Below, piece by piece: positions 1 through 5,334 of a DNA stretch of 5,334 bases. The position numbers were made by a program, and so were the translations under genes. Position 1 is the stretch's first letter; each line of letters starts with the position of its first letter. The DNA is taken from the NCBI GenBank assembly GCA_026394435.1, contig JAPKYG010000158.1, forward strand, positions 1 through 5,334, read 5' to 3'. This DNA is from Methanobacteriota archaeon. GTDB lineage: Archaea > Thermoplasmatota > E2 > DHVEG-1. The notes under the pieces are model-generated. The model had not been told where the DNA came from. It did no database searches and worked only from the letters and a program-made list of their open reading frames with translations.

Positions 1-504
1 AAAGCCTCTTGGTATGGCAATCCACACCTGATTCAGAAATAGAACTCGCTTTACTCTTGGTGGTAGAGAATATGTTACTGTAAATATCATTATTAGAAAT
101 ACAAATATGCCAAACCACAGATTTATTGTCACTGATCTTAACAAAGCAAAGAGATAGAAAATATATGCAAGACTTTGTGCTTCATCGGGCTTTACAATTT
201 TTCTTGGGATGGGGCGGTATGGTTTTGATATTGCATCAGCTTCAAAATCTGTAGCCTGATTGAGAGAGTTTGATGCTGCGTTTATCAATGCTATGGTGAA
301 ACTAGATTGACCGACTATTATCCACCAATTTGGGAACTGAGCCACCCTATTGTTATATACAAGACTTGCAACGGCTATGGCCATGGATACAACAAATGGT
401 GGAAATAATGTAAACGGACGGACCAAATCAATATATCCTCTGATGTGTACTGAGAGATACCTAGTTTTACTATATGGCTCTTTTATAGTAAGTTTGGCTT
501 TCAT
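1..504 (-). CDS. UbiA-family prenyltransferase, C-terminus cut by window edge
   Basis: The first 168 residues of an integral membrane prenyltransferase run off the left edge. The family transfers a polyprenyl group from its diphosphate onto an aromatic, glycerol-phosphate, tetrapyrrole or isoprenoid acceptor at the membrane. The first Mg-diphosphate motif is clear: NQATDFEAD at residues 82-90 (N82, D86, D90), followed by KPYRPIP at 94-100. Hydrophobic segments lie near 32-50, 61-80, 112-126 and 128-145. YSLPPR (145-150) followed by a basic residue and then IPRG (164-167) recalls the YS.PP..K block of chlorophyll-synthase and homogentisate-prenyltransferase types, so this gene belongs to a different branch from the two other UbiA genes here. 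The second Asp motif lies outside the window. An in-frame TAA sits directly before the ATG, which is therefore the first possible start, and GGGGGAG lies 8 nt upstream. Codon use is unlike its neighbours: by hand count 12 of 18 Ile are ATA and 7 of 10 Arg are AGA/AGG. The acceptor cannot be told; a DGGGP-synthase, quinone or carotenoid elongase role is possible. Confidence 0.85.
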   Translation of the reverse strand, partial: MKAKLTIKEPYSKTRYLSVHIRGYIDLVRPFTLFPPFVVSMAIAVASLVYNNRVAQFPNWWIIVGQSSFTIALINAASNSLNQATDFEADAISKPYRPIPRKIVKPDEAQSLAYIFYLFALLRSVTINLWFGIFVFLIMIFTVTYSLPPRVKRVLFLNQVWIAIPRGF

Positions 505-512
505 TTATTGCG

Positions 513-519
513 CTCCCCC
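513..519 (-). promoter_or_regulatory. Ribosome binding site of the partial UbiA gene
   Basis: On the minus strand GGGGGAG ends 8 nt before the ATG at 504. It contains GGAG-type pairing potential with the 16S rRNA 3' end. It is the most purine-rich leader among the four minus-strand genes and supports the chosen start. Confidence 0.5.
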
Positions 520-526
520 ACTTATG

Positions 527-536
527 AATTATATGC
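527..536 (-). promoter_or_regulatory. Possible archaeal TATA box for the partial UbiA gene
   Basis: The minus strand reads GCATATAATT here, centred about 27 nt before the ATG at 504. If it is a TATA box, the transcript would begin close to the start codon and would leave the ribosome binding site at 513-519 untranscribed. The two signals therefore compete, and this may be only an AT-rich stretch. It is still the best promoter candidate in the 121-nt gap and would let this gene be transcribed apart from the upstream cluster. Confidence 0.25.
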
Positions 537-587
537 TAAAAGAAGCCTCGTGGACTTATTTACGCCAGGATTCTCCTTTAACATGAT

Positions 588-605
588 GCTTATACGAATA
601 CAAGC
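588..605 (-). other. Small hairpin with UUCG loop after the desaturase-like gene
   Basis: On the minus strand GCTTGTA and TATAAGC flank TTCG. They can form a 7-bp stem (one G-U pair) capped by a UUCG tetraloop. It lies 20 nt after the stop codon of the FAD oxidoreductase gene and before the next UbiA gene. No U-tract follows, so it is not a classical terminator. It could mark an RNA end or a processing point, or be chance in AT-rich DNA. Confidence 0.3.
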
Positions 606-625
606 TATTATTAATATTAATTTCT

Positions 626-2038
626 CTAAGAAGTTTTTCGCGTCAACAACTCTTTTAACATTTGTGCTGAATTTAATGCACAATTGATTCCTATGCCTGG
701 AGCTTTCACGCAATCACCAATTACAAACAGGTTTTTTGCTGGGGTCTGTATCTCTGGTTTTTCGTTGTCTTTAGTCTTTGCAACACCGTCTAAGTGCCAG
801 ACTGCCGGGTATATGGCCCAGCGAAGCTGTGAATGAAAATTTGGTATTAACCGTTCGAGGTTTTTATCTAAAGCTATTTTGAGTTTGTCCAGTGTTTTTT
901 TATCTCGTGCCTCTGTAGGTGTACAAATGATGTATGATTGAATAAGATGATGTGAGGGTGGTGCGAGTCCAGTATCCGATACAGCGGACATAAAATCAAT
1001 CATGCCAACCGCATCGTTTCCATCAACACCGATATCTCGTTCAATGAAATGAAATGTCTTTCCTAGTAATTGTGTATCAACATTTTTTAAGGAATAATAG
1101 GCACAGAGACTGCCGGTTCCTTGGAGCGATTTCATCATTTTTACATATTCTTTTGGAAAATGTTTCTCGTCAGCAATGGTGAAAAGGTTCTGTACTAGTA
1201 GTGTTGAGACAATTTTATCAAACCTATGTTCTTTGTTTTCAACCATGACTCCGGTTGCTGTTGTTCCATCGAAGAGAATCCTTTGTACCGGTGTTCCTGT
1301 CCGGATTGTTCCCCCACGACTTGTGATGGCCTTGGCTAGTTTCTGATGTATCTCACCAAGACCATTTTTAGGGTATCCAACGGGTTTTGAGCCTTTCAAA
1401 AGAGTGCGTTGTGCGCGGAACATTTCGCCTGTTGAAATACGATCAAGATTATTTAAAGTGGAAATCGAACGAGAAAAAATCTCAAGGGTTAGTTTCATTT
1501 TTCCTTGTCCATATTGTTTTATTGTTTTTGTCATTGAGATATCATCGAGTCGTTTCATAGTTTTTTCGCTTGCGAGCAGAAGTCGTAGAATGTTCGGAAG
1601 AATTTTGAGTTTGTCCGCGCGTGAGAGAAATGGGAAGTCATATCCGTTTTCTTTAATGAATCCTACACTTGATTCAAGTGTCTCGATGTGATCGTCAAGG
1701 GTTGCAAGTACACTGTTGAGATTGGACATGACGCCACCGCCGATCGCATGGTACCCAAGATCTAACCTGTAGCCTTTCAACATCTCGTTATTAAAAATCG
1801 TTAGAAGATCAGGTTCTGAGAAGGGGACGTTCATCTGAAATCGTGAGAGTAGCTTCAGATACTGGTCAACTGTATACGATGAGGCGTCAAAGGAGAGTGC
1901 ACGTCCCCCTATTAGAGATTCTTTTTCAAAAATCGTAACCTTATAGCCTTGTTTGATAAGAAGAGCACCTGCGGTAAGACCACTGATGCCTGCTCCAATG
2001 ATACAAATATTTTTTTTCCCTAGGTCATTGTTTTTCAT
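626..2038 (-). CDS. Phytoene-desaturase-like (CrtI-type) FAD oxidoreductase
   Basis: A 470-residue flavoprotein of the CrtI / phytoene dehydrogenase / retinol saturase superfamily, which desaturates, saturates, isomerises or hydrates isoprenoid chains at the membrane face. The N-terminal Rossmann fold has IIGAGISGLTAG (13-24), an acidic ribose-binding residue in TIFEKE (35-40) and GGRAL (44-48). LDLGYHAIGGG is at 92-102 and the substrate-domain block GYPKNGLGEI at 221-230. The C-terminal FAD signature is FVIGDCVKAPGIGINCA (438-454), typical of the family. Length is close to the usual 480-510. An upstream in-frame GTG at 2068 would add 10 residues but would overlap the preceding UbiA gene by 29 nt and has no ribosome binding site. 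The ATG at 2038 has AGGGA 6 nt upstream and places GKKNICIIGAG near the N-terminus as usual, so it is preferred. It starts 1 nt after the upstream UbiA stop, a strong sign of co-translation. Substrate is unknown: carotenoid precursor, archaeal lipid chain or quinone tail. As I recall, a phytoene desaturase homologue in Methanosarcina acetivorans is needed for hydroxyarchaeol, so desaturation should not be assumed. Confidence 0.9.
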   Translation of the reverse strand: MKNNDLGKKNICIIGAGISGLTAGALLIKQGYKVTIFEKESLIGGRALSFDASSYTVDQYLKLLSRFQMNVPFSEPDLLTIFNNEMLKGYRLDLGYHAIGGGVMSNLNSVLATLDDHIETLESSVGFIKENGYDFPFLSRADKLKILPNILRLLLASEKTMKRLDDISMTKTIKQYGQGKMKLTLEIFSRSISTLNNLDRISTGEMFRAQRTLLKGSKPVGYPKNGLGEIHQKLAKAITSRGGTIRTGTPVQRILFDGTTATGVMVENKEHRFDKIVSTLLVQNLFTIADEKHFPKEYVKMMKSLQGTGSLCAYYSLKNVDTQLLGKTFHFIERDIGVDGNDAVGMIDFMSAVSDTGLAPPSHHLIQSYIICTPTEARDKKTLDKLKIALDKNLERLIPNFHSQLRWAIYPAVWHLDGVAKTKDNEKPEIQTPAKNLFVIGDCVKAPGIGINCALNSAQMLKELLTRKTS

Positions 2039-2039
2039 G

Positions 2040-3062
2040 TTAAATCCCTGGTTGAAAAAGTTTGCCACCGATCAGTGGTATAAAAAGAAGATACCATAGA
2101 AAAGGAAATATCAATAAGAGTAAGGCTGGAATAAGAGTAATGACGGGGATCAGCATGATTGGCACATAAAAGTACCGTAGAAACGCCTGTGCACTAATCA
2201 TTTTTCTCATCTGTTTTCTGTTAAATGTTTTTAATGTTAACAGTCGAACAGTGCCAAAAAGAACACTAAAGACGACAAGAAGCAGTAAGACAAGGTTCCA
2301 CCATTGATATGAAATTCCATACAATGCAGGAAGAAACACGACGATTGTTGAAAAGAAACGTATCCCTAAAGCGAATGTTTTAAAACTCCAGGGAATAATG
2401 AGTTGTCTTTCCCGGGTTACTTTTACTCCTGAGGACAGCGCGATGTTTTTCACATTCATGAACACATCATGATCTGCGTCTTTTATTCCCCCGTCTACTG
2501 CATTAAGATATAAGACATGGGTAAAGGTGAGGATAAAAACAAACCAGGTAAATATTGTTAATATACCATCTGGTGAAACCAGAAAAGCACCAACTAATAC
2601 AAGGAATGCTTCTGAGAGTGCGACAAGAAAATCAGAGCCAATTATTTTTTTTCCATAAATGTTATAAGTACTTCCTAAGAATGCTGAGATAAGAATGCAG
2701 ACGATTCCAAGGTAAAACGACAGCCTGTTGTGATAGAAAAATACAAACATGGTAATAAACGCGCCAATCACACATAGAATGCAAATGAGCAATGCAGTGC
2801 GTCTTGAGATGGTTCCTTTTACTAACGGTCGGTCGGAAAGTTCATTGGAGCGTCGGTCGACTTCAACATCGACGTAATCATTAAGTACAAATCCATAAAT
2901 CGCAGAAAAAACTCCAATCAGAAAAAGAAGTGTAAAATCTTGTAATGTAATGTTTATACCGGTACCAAGAAGACTTAGAGCTCCAAAAACAGGTGCAATG
3001 GATAGACCACCTAAACCTGGTAATCGCATTAAGCGTGCATAGTCTGATACAAGGTTTTTCAT
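2040..3062 (-). CDS. UbiA-family prenyltransferase, middle gene of cluster
   Basis: A 340-residue polytopic membrane protein with about nine hydrophobic segments. The first diphosphate-binding motif is NDYVDVEVD (61-69; N61, D65, D69), followed by SDRPLVKGTIS (76-86). YNIYGKK is at 133-139, and the second Asp motif is DGGIKDADHD (190-199; D195, D199). These are the Mg-prenyl-diphosphate ligands of UbiA enzymes and suggest an active transferase. The family usually ends near 280-300 residues. This protein carries about 40 more, beginning after the block LKTFNRKQMRKMI (277-289) and ending in a hydrophobic region plus LFQPGI. The same tail architecture appears in the gene just upstream (3108-4118), so the two look like tandem paralogues. 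The block after D199 has lost the usual K-T-LAV..G pattern (it reads VKNIALSSGVK), which hints at a different acceptor. The start gives an N-terminus that aligns with its paralogue. The leader is pyrimidine-rich with no Shine-Dalgarno. Possible acceptors include lycopene-like chains, quinone rings or lipid head groups. Confidence 0.9.
   Translation of the reverse strand: MKNLVSDYARLMRLPGLGGLSIAPVFGALSLLGTGINITLQDFTLLFLIGVFSAIYGFVLNDYVDVEVDRRSNELSDRPLVKGTISRRTALLICILCVIGAFITMFVFFYHNRLSFYLGIVCILISAFLGSTYNIYGKKIIGSDFLVALSEAFLVLVGAFLVSPDGILTIFTWFVFILTFTHVLYLNAVDGGIKDADHDVFMNVKNIALSSGVKVTRERQLIIPWSFKTFALGIRFFSTIVVFLPALYGISYQWWNLVLLLLVVFSVLFGTVRLLTLKTFNRKQMRKMISAQAFLRYFYVPIMLIPVITLIPALLLLIFPFLWYLLFIPLIGGKLFQPGI
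2045..2049 (-). promoter_or_regulatory. Ribosome binding site that fixes the oxidoreductase start
   Basis: AGGGA on the minus strand lies 6 nt before the ATG at 2038, inside the last codons of the upstream UbiA gene. The longer GTG start at 2068 has no such site, so this supports the shorter protein and points to translational coupling. Confidence 0.5.
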
Positions 3063-3107
3063 AAAGGAGAAAAAAAGTGTGTCATATTTGAGCTTTTCTA
3101 ATAAATC
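3063..3107 (-). promoter_or_regulatory. Leader between the two UbiA paralogues
   Basis: A 45-nt gap. On the minus strand it has TTTATTAG at 3098-3105, which could serve as a weak TATA box, then a run of seven T at 3070-3076, then CTCCTTT directly before the ATG. There is no Shine-Dalgarno in the transcribed orientation. The T run could act as a weak archaeal terminator after the first gene, or the whole leader may simply be read through in the operon. Confidence 0.25.
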
Positions 3108-4118
3108 TTACATCGTTTTTGGTTGTAGAAGGGTACCATGCAGGACTATATTTGATATAATAAACCCAATAGCTGGGAAAAAAACTAAGATGCCTGCCCA
3201 GGGATTTAATGTCATCAGCATGATTGGTACTAAACTGAAATTAATCATGTAATGGCTTCCAATAAGTTTTCGTGCTTTAACTCGATTGAACCGCTCCATG
3301 GTAAGAAGCTTATGTGATAGTACAAACATAAGGATACTAATGATAAGCAGTATGGTCCATTGGAAGTAGGTTAAAAGAGATGCAGAAGAGATATTCCATA
3401 TCAGAAAGAACGGAAGAAATACGAAAAATATGTCGATGAGTTGGATGAAATAAGCCAACATTTTATATTGTAATGAGACAACTAGTTTTCCGTCTATTAT
3501 TCGTACACCCATGGTCACAGCAAGTGTTTTTGCTCCTCTTTGAAAGTCATTCTCAATATCTTTCATACCACCTGCGACAATTTGCATGAAGAGTACTTGA
3601 ATGGCGGCAAGGATGCAGACAATCCAGATGGGATTTGAGAGGTGTGGTAAGGTATCGATGTTGGTCATTCCTCCGTATAGGACTAAGAAGAAGATGCCAA
3701 GGGAAACGAAGATATCGGTGAACGGGAATTTCTTGCTGATGAGATCATAGAGAGCAATAAATCCCGCAGAAATTGCTAAAACGATCAAGGGGAAAAACCG
3801 CTGTGTTACAATAGCAATGGATACGGCTATCAGAAATGAAATCATCATTGAACAAAGTGCAAAGATCCATGCGTTTTTTATTGAGATTGTGCCGCTTATT
3901 AGTGGGCGGTCACTGATTTCTCTGCTGGATTTATCGATGTTGTAATCGATGATATCGTTAAAGACAAAACCAAATGTATGGCCGAAGAAACCAACAAGAA
4001 AAACCAAGAAAAGATACAAAATATCATATTGTTGCATTGCGATTGCACCCATAACTGGTGCTACTGCTGTTAAAACTGCGTTGAAGGAACGCGCGAGTTT
4101 TAGATATTCTCGGACCAT
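3108..4118 (-). CDS. UbiA-family prenyltransferase, first gene of cluster
   Basis: A 336-residue polytopic membrane prenyltransferase. It has NDIIDYNID (54-62; N54, D58, D62) followed by SDRPLISGTIS (69-79), and a textbook second motif GGMKDIENDFQRGAKTLAV (183-201) with D187 and D191. Both Mg-diphosphate sites are intact, so activity is likely. Like its downstream paralogue it has MERFNRVKARKLI (274-286) and an extra hydrophobic tail ending LLQPKTM, longer than ordinary UbiA enzymes. The ATG at 4118 makes its N-terminus (MVREYLKLARSF) match the paralogue in position and gives near-equal length. An in-frame TTG at 4193 would add 25 mostly hydrophobic residues. That site does have AGGAAG 7 nt upstream, while the ATG is preceded only by a pyrimidine tract, so the start is not settled. 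It is the first gene of the minus-strand cluster and is divergent from the CrtC-like gene. Acceptor unknown; the well-kept second motif makes this the more conventional of the two paralogues. Confidence 0.9.
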   Translation of the reverse strand: MVREYLKLARSFNAVLTAVAPVMGAIAMQQYDILYLFLVFLVGFFGHTFGFVFNDIIDYNIDKSSREISDRPLISGTISIKNAWIFALCSMMISFLIAVSIAIVTQRFFPLIVLAISAGFIALYDLISKKFPFTDIFVSLGIFFLVLYGGMTNIDTLPHLSNPIWIVCILAAIQVLFMQIVAGGMKDIENDFQRGAKTLAVTMGVRIIDGKLVVSLQYKMLAYFIQLIDIFFVFLPFFLIWNISSASLLTYFQWTILLIISILMFVLSHKLLTMERFNRVKARKLIGSHYMINFSLVPIMLMTLNPWAGILVFFPAIGFIISNIVLHGTLLQPKTM

Positions 4119-4143
4119 GGGAAGGGGGTATAAATAAATGAAA

Positions 4144-4161
4144 ACGATAAAAAGGTATCGT
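4144..4161. promoter_or_regulatory. Inverted repeat ACGATA-N6-TATCGT, candidate operator
   Basis: A perfect 6-bp inverted repeat with a 6-nt AT-rich spacer sits 26 nt upstream of the preferred ATG of the first UbiA gene. The size suits a dimeric helix-turn-helix repressor covering that gene's promoter. If the TTG start at 4193 is the true one, this repeat is inside coding sequence and the operator idea fails. Confidence 0.25.
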
Positions 4162-4214
4162 AATAAATCATCATTGGTTTTTTTTAGTAGCAATGTGATA
4201 CTTCCTAAGAATTT

Positions 4215-4226
4215 TTACATATGTAA
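4215..4226. promoter_or_regulatory. 12-bp palindrome TTACATATGTAA in divergent region
   Basis: A perfect 12-bp palindrome, 60 nt upstream of the CrtC-like ATG. Together with the T's before it, it reads TTTTTACATAT on the plus strand, close to an archaeal TATA box, and would place a plus-strand transcript start near 4245 with a leader of about 40 nt. It may be a TATA element, an operator, or both. Chance palindromes are not rare in AT-rich DNA. Confidence 0.3.
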
Positions 4227-4274
4227 GGATACGTTTTTTTTCTCGTAATGATATGAAAAAACTTATTAGAATAT

Positions 4275-4279
4275 GTGAT
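4275..4279 (+). promoter_or_regulatory. Ribosome binding site of the CrtC-like gene
   Basis: GTGAT, part of the archaeal GGTGAT consensus complementary to the 16S rRNA 3' end, lies 6 nt before the ATG at 4286. A minimal ATG-TAG (4280-4285) sits between them. The in-frame TAG directly before 4286 excludes a longer protein. Confidence 0.45.
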
Positions 4280-4285
4280 ATGTAG

Positions 4286-5334
4286 ATGAGTACAATGGGA
4301 TTAAAAGATGTAATAATTAAAAAATCAAAATGGGATGCAAAGAAAAATACAGCAGGTCTTGAGGCAGAGAGCATCACCCCAAAAGATGATGCGTATCATG
4401 GTTCATTTAATTTATTGGATATTGAATGGTGGTATTTTGATGCGATCTTTGAAAATGGATATAGTATTCATGTTGGTGTTCGGACTTTTCATACGAATCA
4501 TCATGGTGTAGTAAAATTACGTATTGAAATTTATAAAGAAGGAAAGATTCTGGTTGAGGCTTTAAAAAGTGATTTGTTCGAACGATTTTTGTTTTCACCT
4601 GAAACTCCTTTAGTCAAATATGGCAACGATGTAATTATGGGATTTGATACAGAGTATTATCAAAAAACAGGGAAATGGCGTTATCATGTCTCTATGAACA
4701 TTAAGAATCAAGCTGTTGATTTAACGTTTAATGGTCTTGCAGAAGGATGGAAGTTTGAAACACCGGATAATAGTTGGGTTGTTGTTTTTCCAACAGCCCA
4801 TGTGACAGGGACTTTAACAGTTGATAGTCAAATCATGCAGGTGCAAGGAATTGGGTATCATGATCATAACTGGGATTACTCTATTGCAACAGCAGTGAAA
4901 AACTGGGGTTGGTTCTGGGGTCGTATCACTGGGGAATCCTTCAATCTTATTTGGGCTAAAACAATGAGAACCTTAGATGATTCTACTCTTCTTGCGGTAA
5001 TAAGTCCTACCCACAGAGTATTAGAGGATGGGAAAGGATTTATTTCTATCAAACAGGATGCTATCACGCTTACACCGAAGCAGTATATGTATAGTCATCA
5101 CCGATGCATTCCTACCCATTTAGAATTATCTATTAATGAAAACAAATCTATCCAGGATAAACCGGTACAAGCTTCTCTTTTCATGGAGTTAATTGACGTT
5201 CAACATAGTAGGATTTTTACTGCGCATTACTGGCGATATCATATGAAAACCTCAGGGACCATTACAGTCGGATCAAAGACAGAAACCTTTGTAGATTCAT
5301 CACAAATTATTGAGTTTCTTCTTTTTAAAAGACA
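4286..5334 (+). CDS. CrtC/AttH-like lipocalin-fold protein, cut at window edge
   Basis: At least 349 residues, open to the right edge. It belongs to the hydroxyneurosporene synthase (CrtC) / AttH / kievitone-hydratase-like family, two stacked lipocalin-like beta barrels. Members include carotenoid 1,2-hydratases, which add water to a terminal isoprenoid double bond, and fungal relatives that guide Diels-Alder cyclisations. Visible landmarks in order are IEWWYFDA (46-53), FPTAHVTGTLTVD (168-180), GIGYHDHNWD (188-197) and WGWFWGRI (207-214). The H-D-H-N-W block lines the active site in the family; the Gly that usually follows the Trp is Asp here. No signal peptide or membrane helix is seen, so it is probably cytoplasmic or membrane-associated. 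The last visible residues (IIEFLLFKR) look like the final beta strand, so only a few residues are probably missing. It is transcribed away from the prenyltransferase cluster. The ATG at 4286 follows an in-frame TAG and has GTGAT upstream; ATG 4295 is the only near alternative. Hydration or cyclisation of an isoprenoid product of the neighbouring enzymes is the natural guess but is not shown. Confidence 0.85.
   Translation, partial: MSTMGLKDVIIKKSKWDAKKNTAGLEAESITPKDDAYHGSFNLLDIEWWYFDAIFENGYSIHVGVRTFHTNHHGVVKLRIEIYKEGKILVEALKSDLFERFLFSPETPLVKYGNDVIMGFDTEYYQKTGKWRYHVSMNIKNQAVDLTFNGLAEGWKFETPDNSWVVVFPTAHVTGTLTVDSQIMQVQGIGYHDHNWDYSIATAVKNWGWFWGRITGESFNLIWAKTMRTLDDSTLLAVISPTHRVLEDGKGFISIKQDAITLTPKQYMYSHHRCIPTHLELSINENKSIQDKPVQASLFMELIDVQHSRIFTAHYWRYHMKTSGTITVGSKTETFVDSSQIIEFLLFKR

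Noticed and set aside
350..586. Plus-strand 78-residue open frame
   Set aside because: It lies antisense to the partial UbiA gene, which has clear family motifs.
611..620. TTAATATTAA palindrome
   Set aside because: A 10-bp AT-only palindrome just after a stop codon is common by chance.
522..713. Minus-strand 63-residue open frame, with AAAGGAG at 573-579 inside it
   Set aside because: It overlaps the end of the FAD oxidoreductase gene in another frame and resembles nothing. AAAGGAG has no start codon at a proper distance after it.
1404..1691. Plus-strand 95-residue open frame
   Set aside because: It is the shadow of the FAD oxidoreductase gene on the opposite strand; composition is unconvincing.
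2669..4212. 14-bp repeat TACTTCCTAAGAAT at 2669-2682 and 4199-4212
   Set aside because: One copy is coding sequence in a UbiA gene and the other intergenic. A match of this length is only mildly unusual in 5 kb of AT-rich DNA and no further similarity flanks it.
4280..4285. ATG-TAG minimal upstream frame before the CrtC-like start
   Set aside because: It abuts the ribosome binding site with no spacing for initiation, so it is most likely chance.
4171..4598. Two minus-strand frames at 4171-4377 and 4407-4598
   Set aside because: The second lies wholly, and the first mostly, over the CrtC-like gene or its leader, on the other strand; no recognisable protein.
4876..5067. Minus-strand 63-residue open frame
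   Set aside because: It is antisense to the conserved CrtC-like region and shows no features of its own.

Overview
This 5.3 kb window looks like part of an isoprenoid or prenyl-lipid modification locus, most likely from an AT-rich archaeon. The archaeal assignment is an inference. It rests on UbiA-family membrane prenyltransferases of the type archaea use for lipid and quinone synthesis, weak or absent Shine-Dalgarno sequences, and AT-rich TATA-like stretches rather than -35/-10 promoters. No rRNA, tRNA or ribosomal gene fixes the taxon, and a bacterium is not excluded.

Layout: four genes lie on the minus strand, transcribed from right to left. They are a UbiA-family prenyltransferase (3108-4118), a second UbiA paralogue (2040-3062), a phytoene-desaturase-like FAD oxidoreductase (626-2038), and a third, more distant UbiA-family gene cut by the left edge (1-504). 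The first three are tightly packed (45-nt and 1-nt gaps) and probably form one operon. The last follows a 121-nt gap that holds its own ribosome binding site and a small UUCG hairpin. It also shows a clearly different codon choice (mostly ATA for Ile and AGA/AGG for Arg), so it may be a later arrival or a separate unit.

On the plus strand, reading away from this cluster, a gene for a CrtC/AttH-like lipocalin-fold protein (4286 to the right edge) is cut just before its natural end. The divergent region between it and the first UbiA gene (4119-4285) holds two inverted repeats that could be operators.

Taken together, the set is three candidate prenyl transferases, one CrtI-type redox enzyme and one CrtC-type hydratase/cyclase-like protein. 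This resembles the logic of carotenoid end-group elongation and hydration (as in C50 carotenoids) or of modifying archaeal ether lipids or a prenylquinone. No phytoene synthase or ring-forming enzyme is visible, so the product cannot be named from this window. The combination, with tandem UbiA paralogues that share an extended C-terminus, is the most interesting content.
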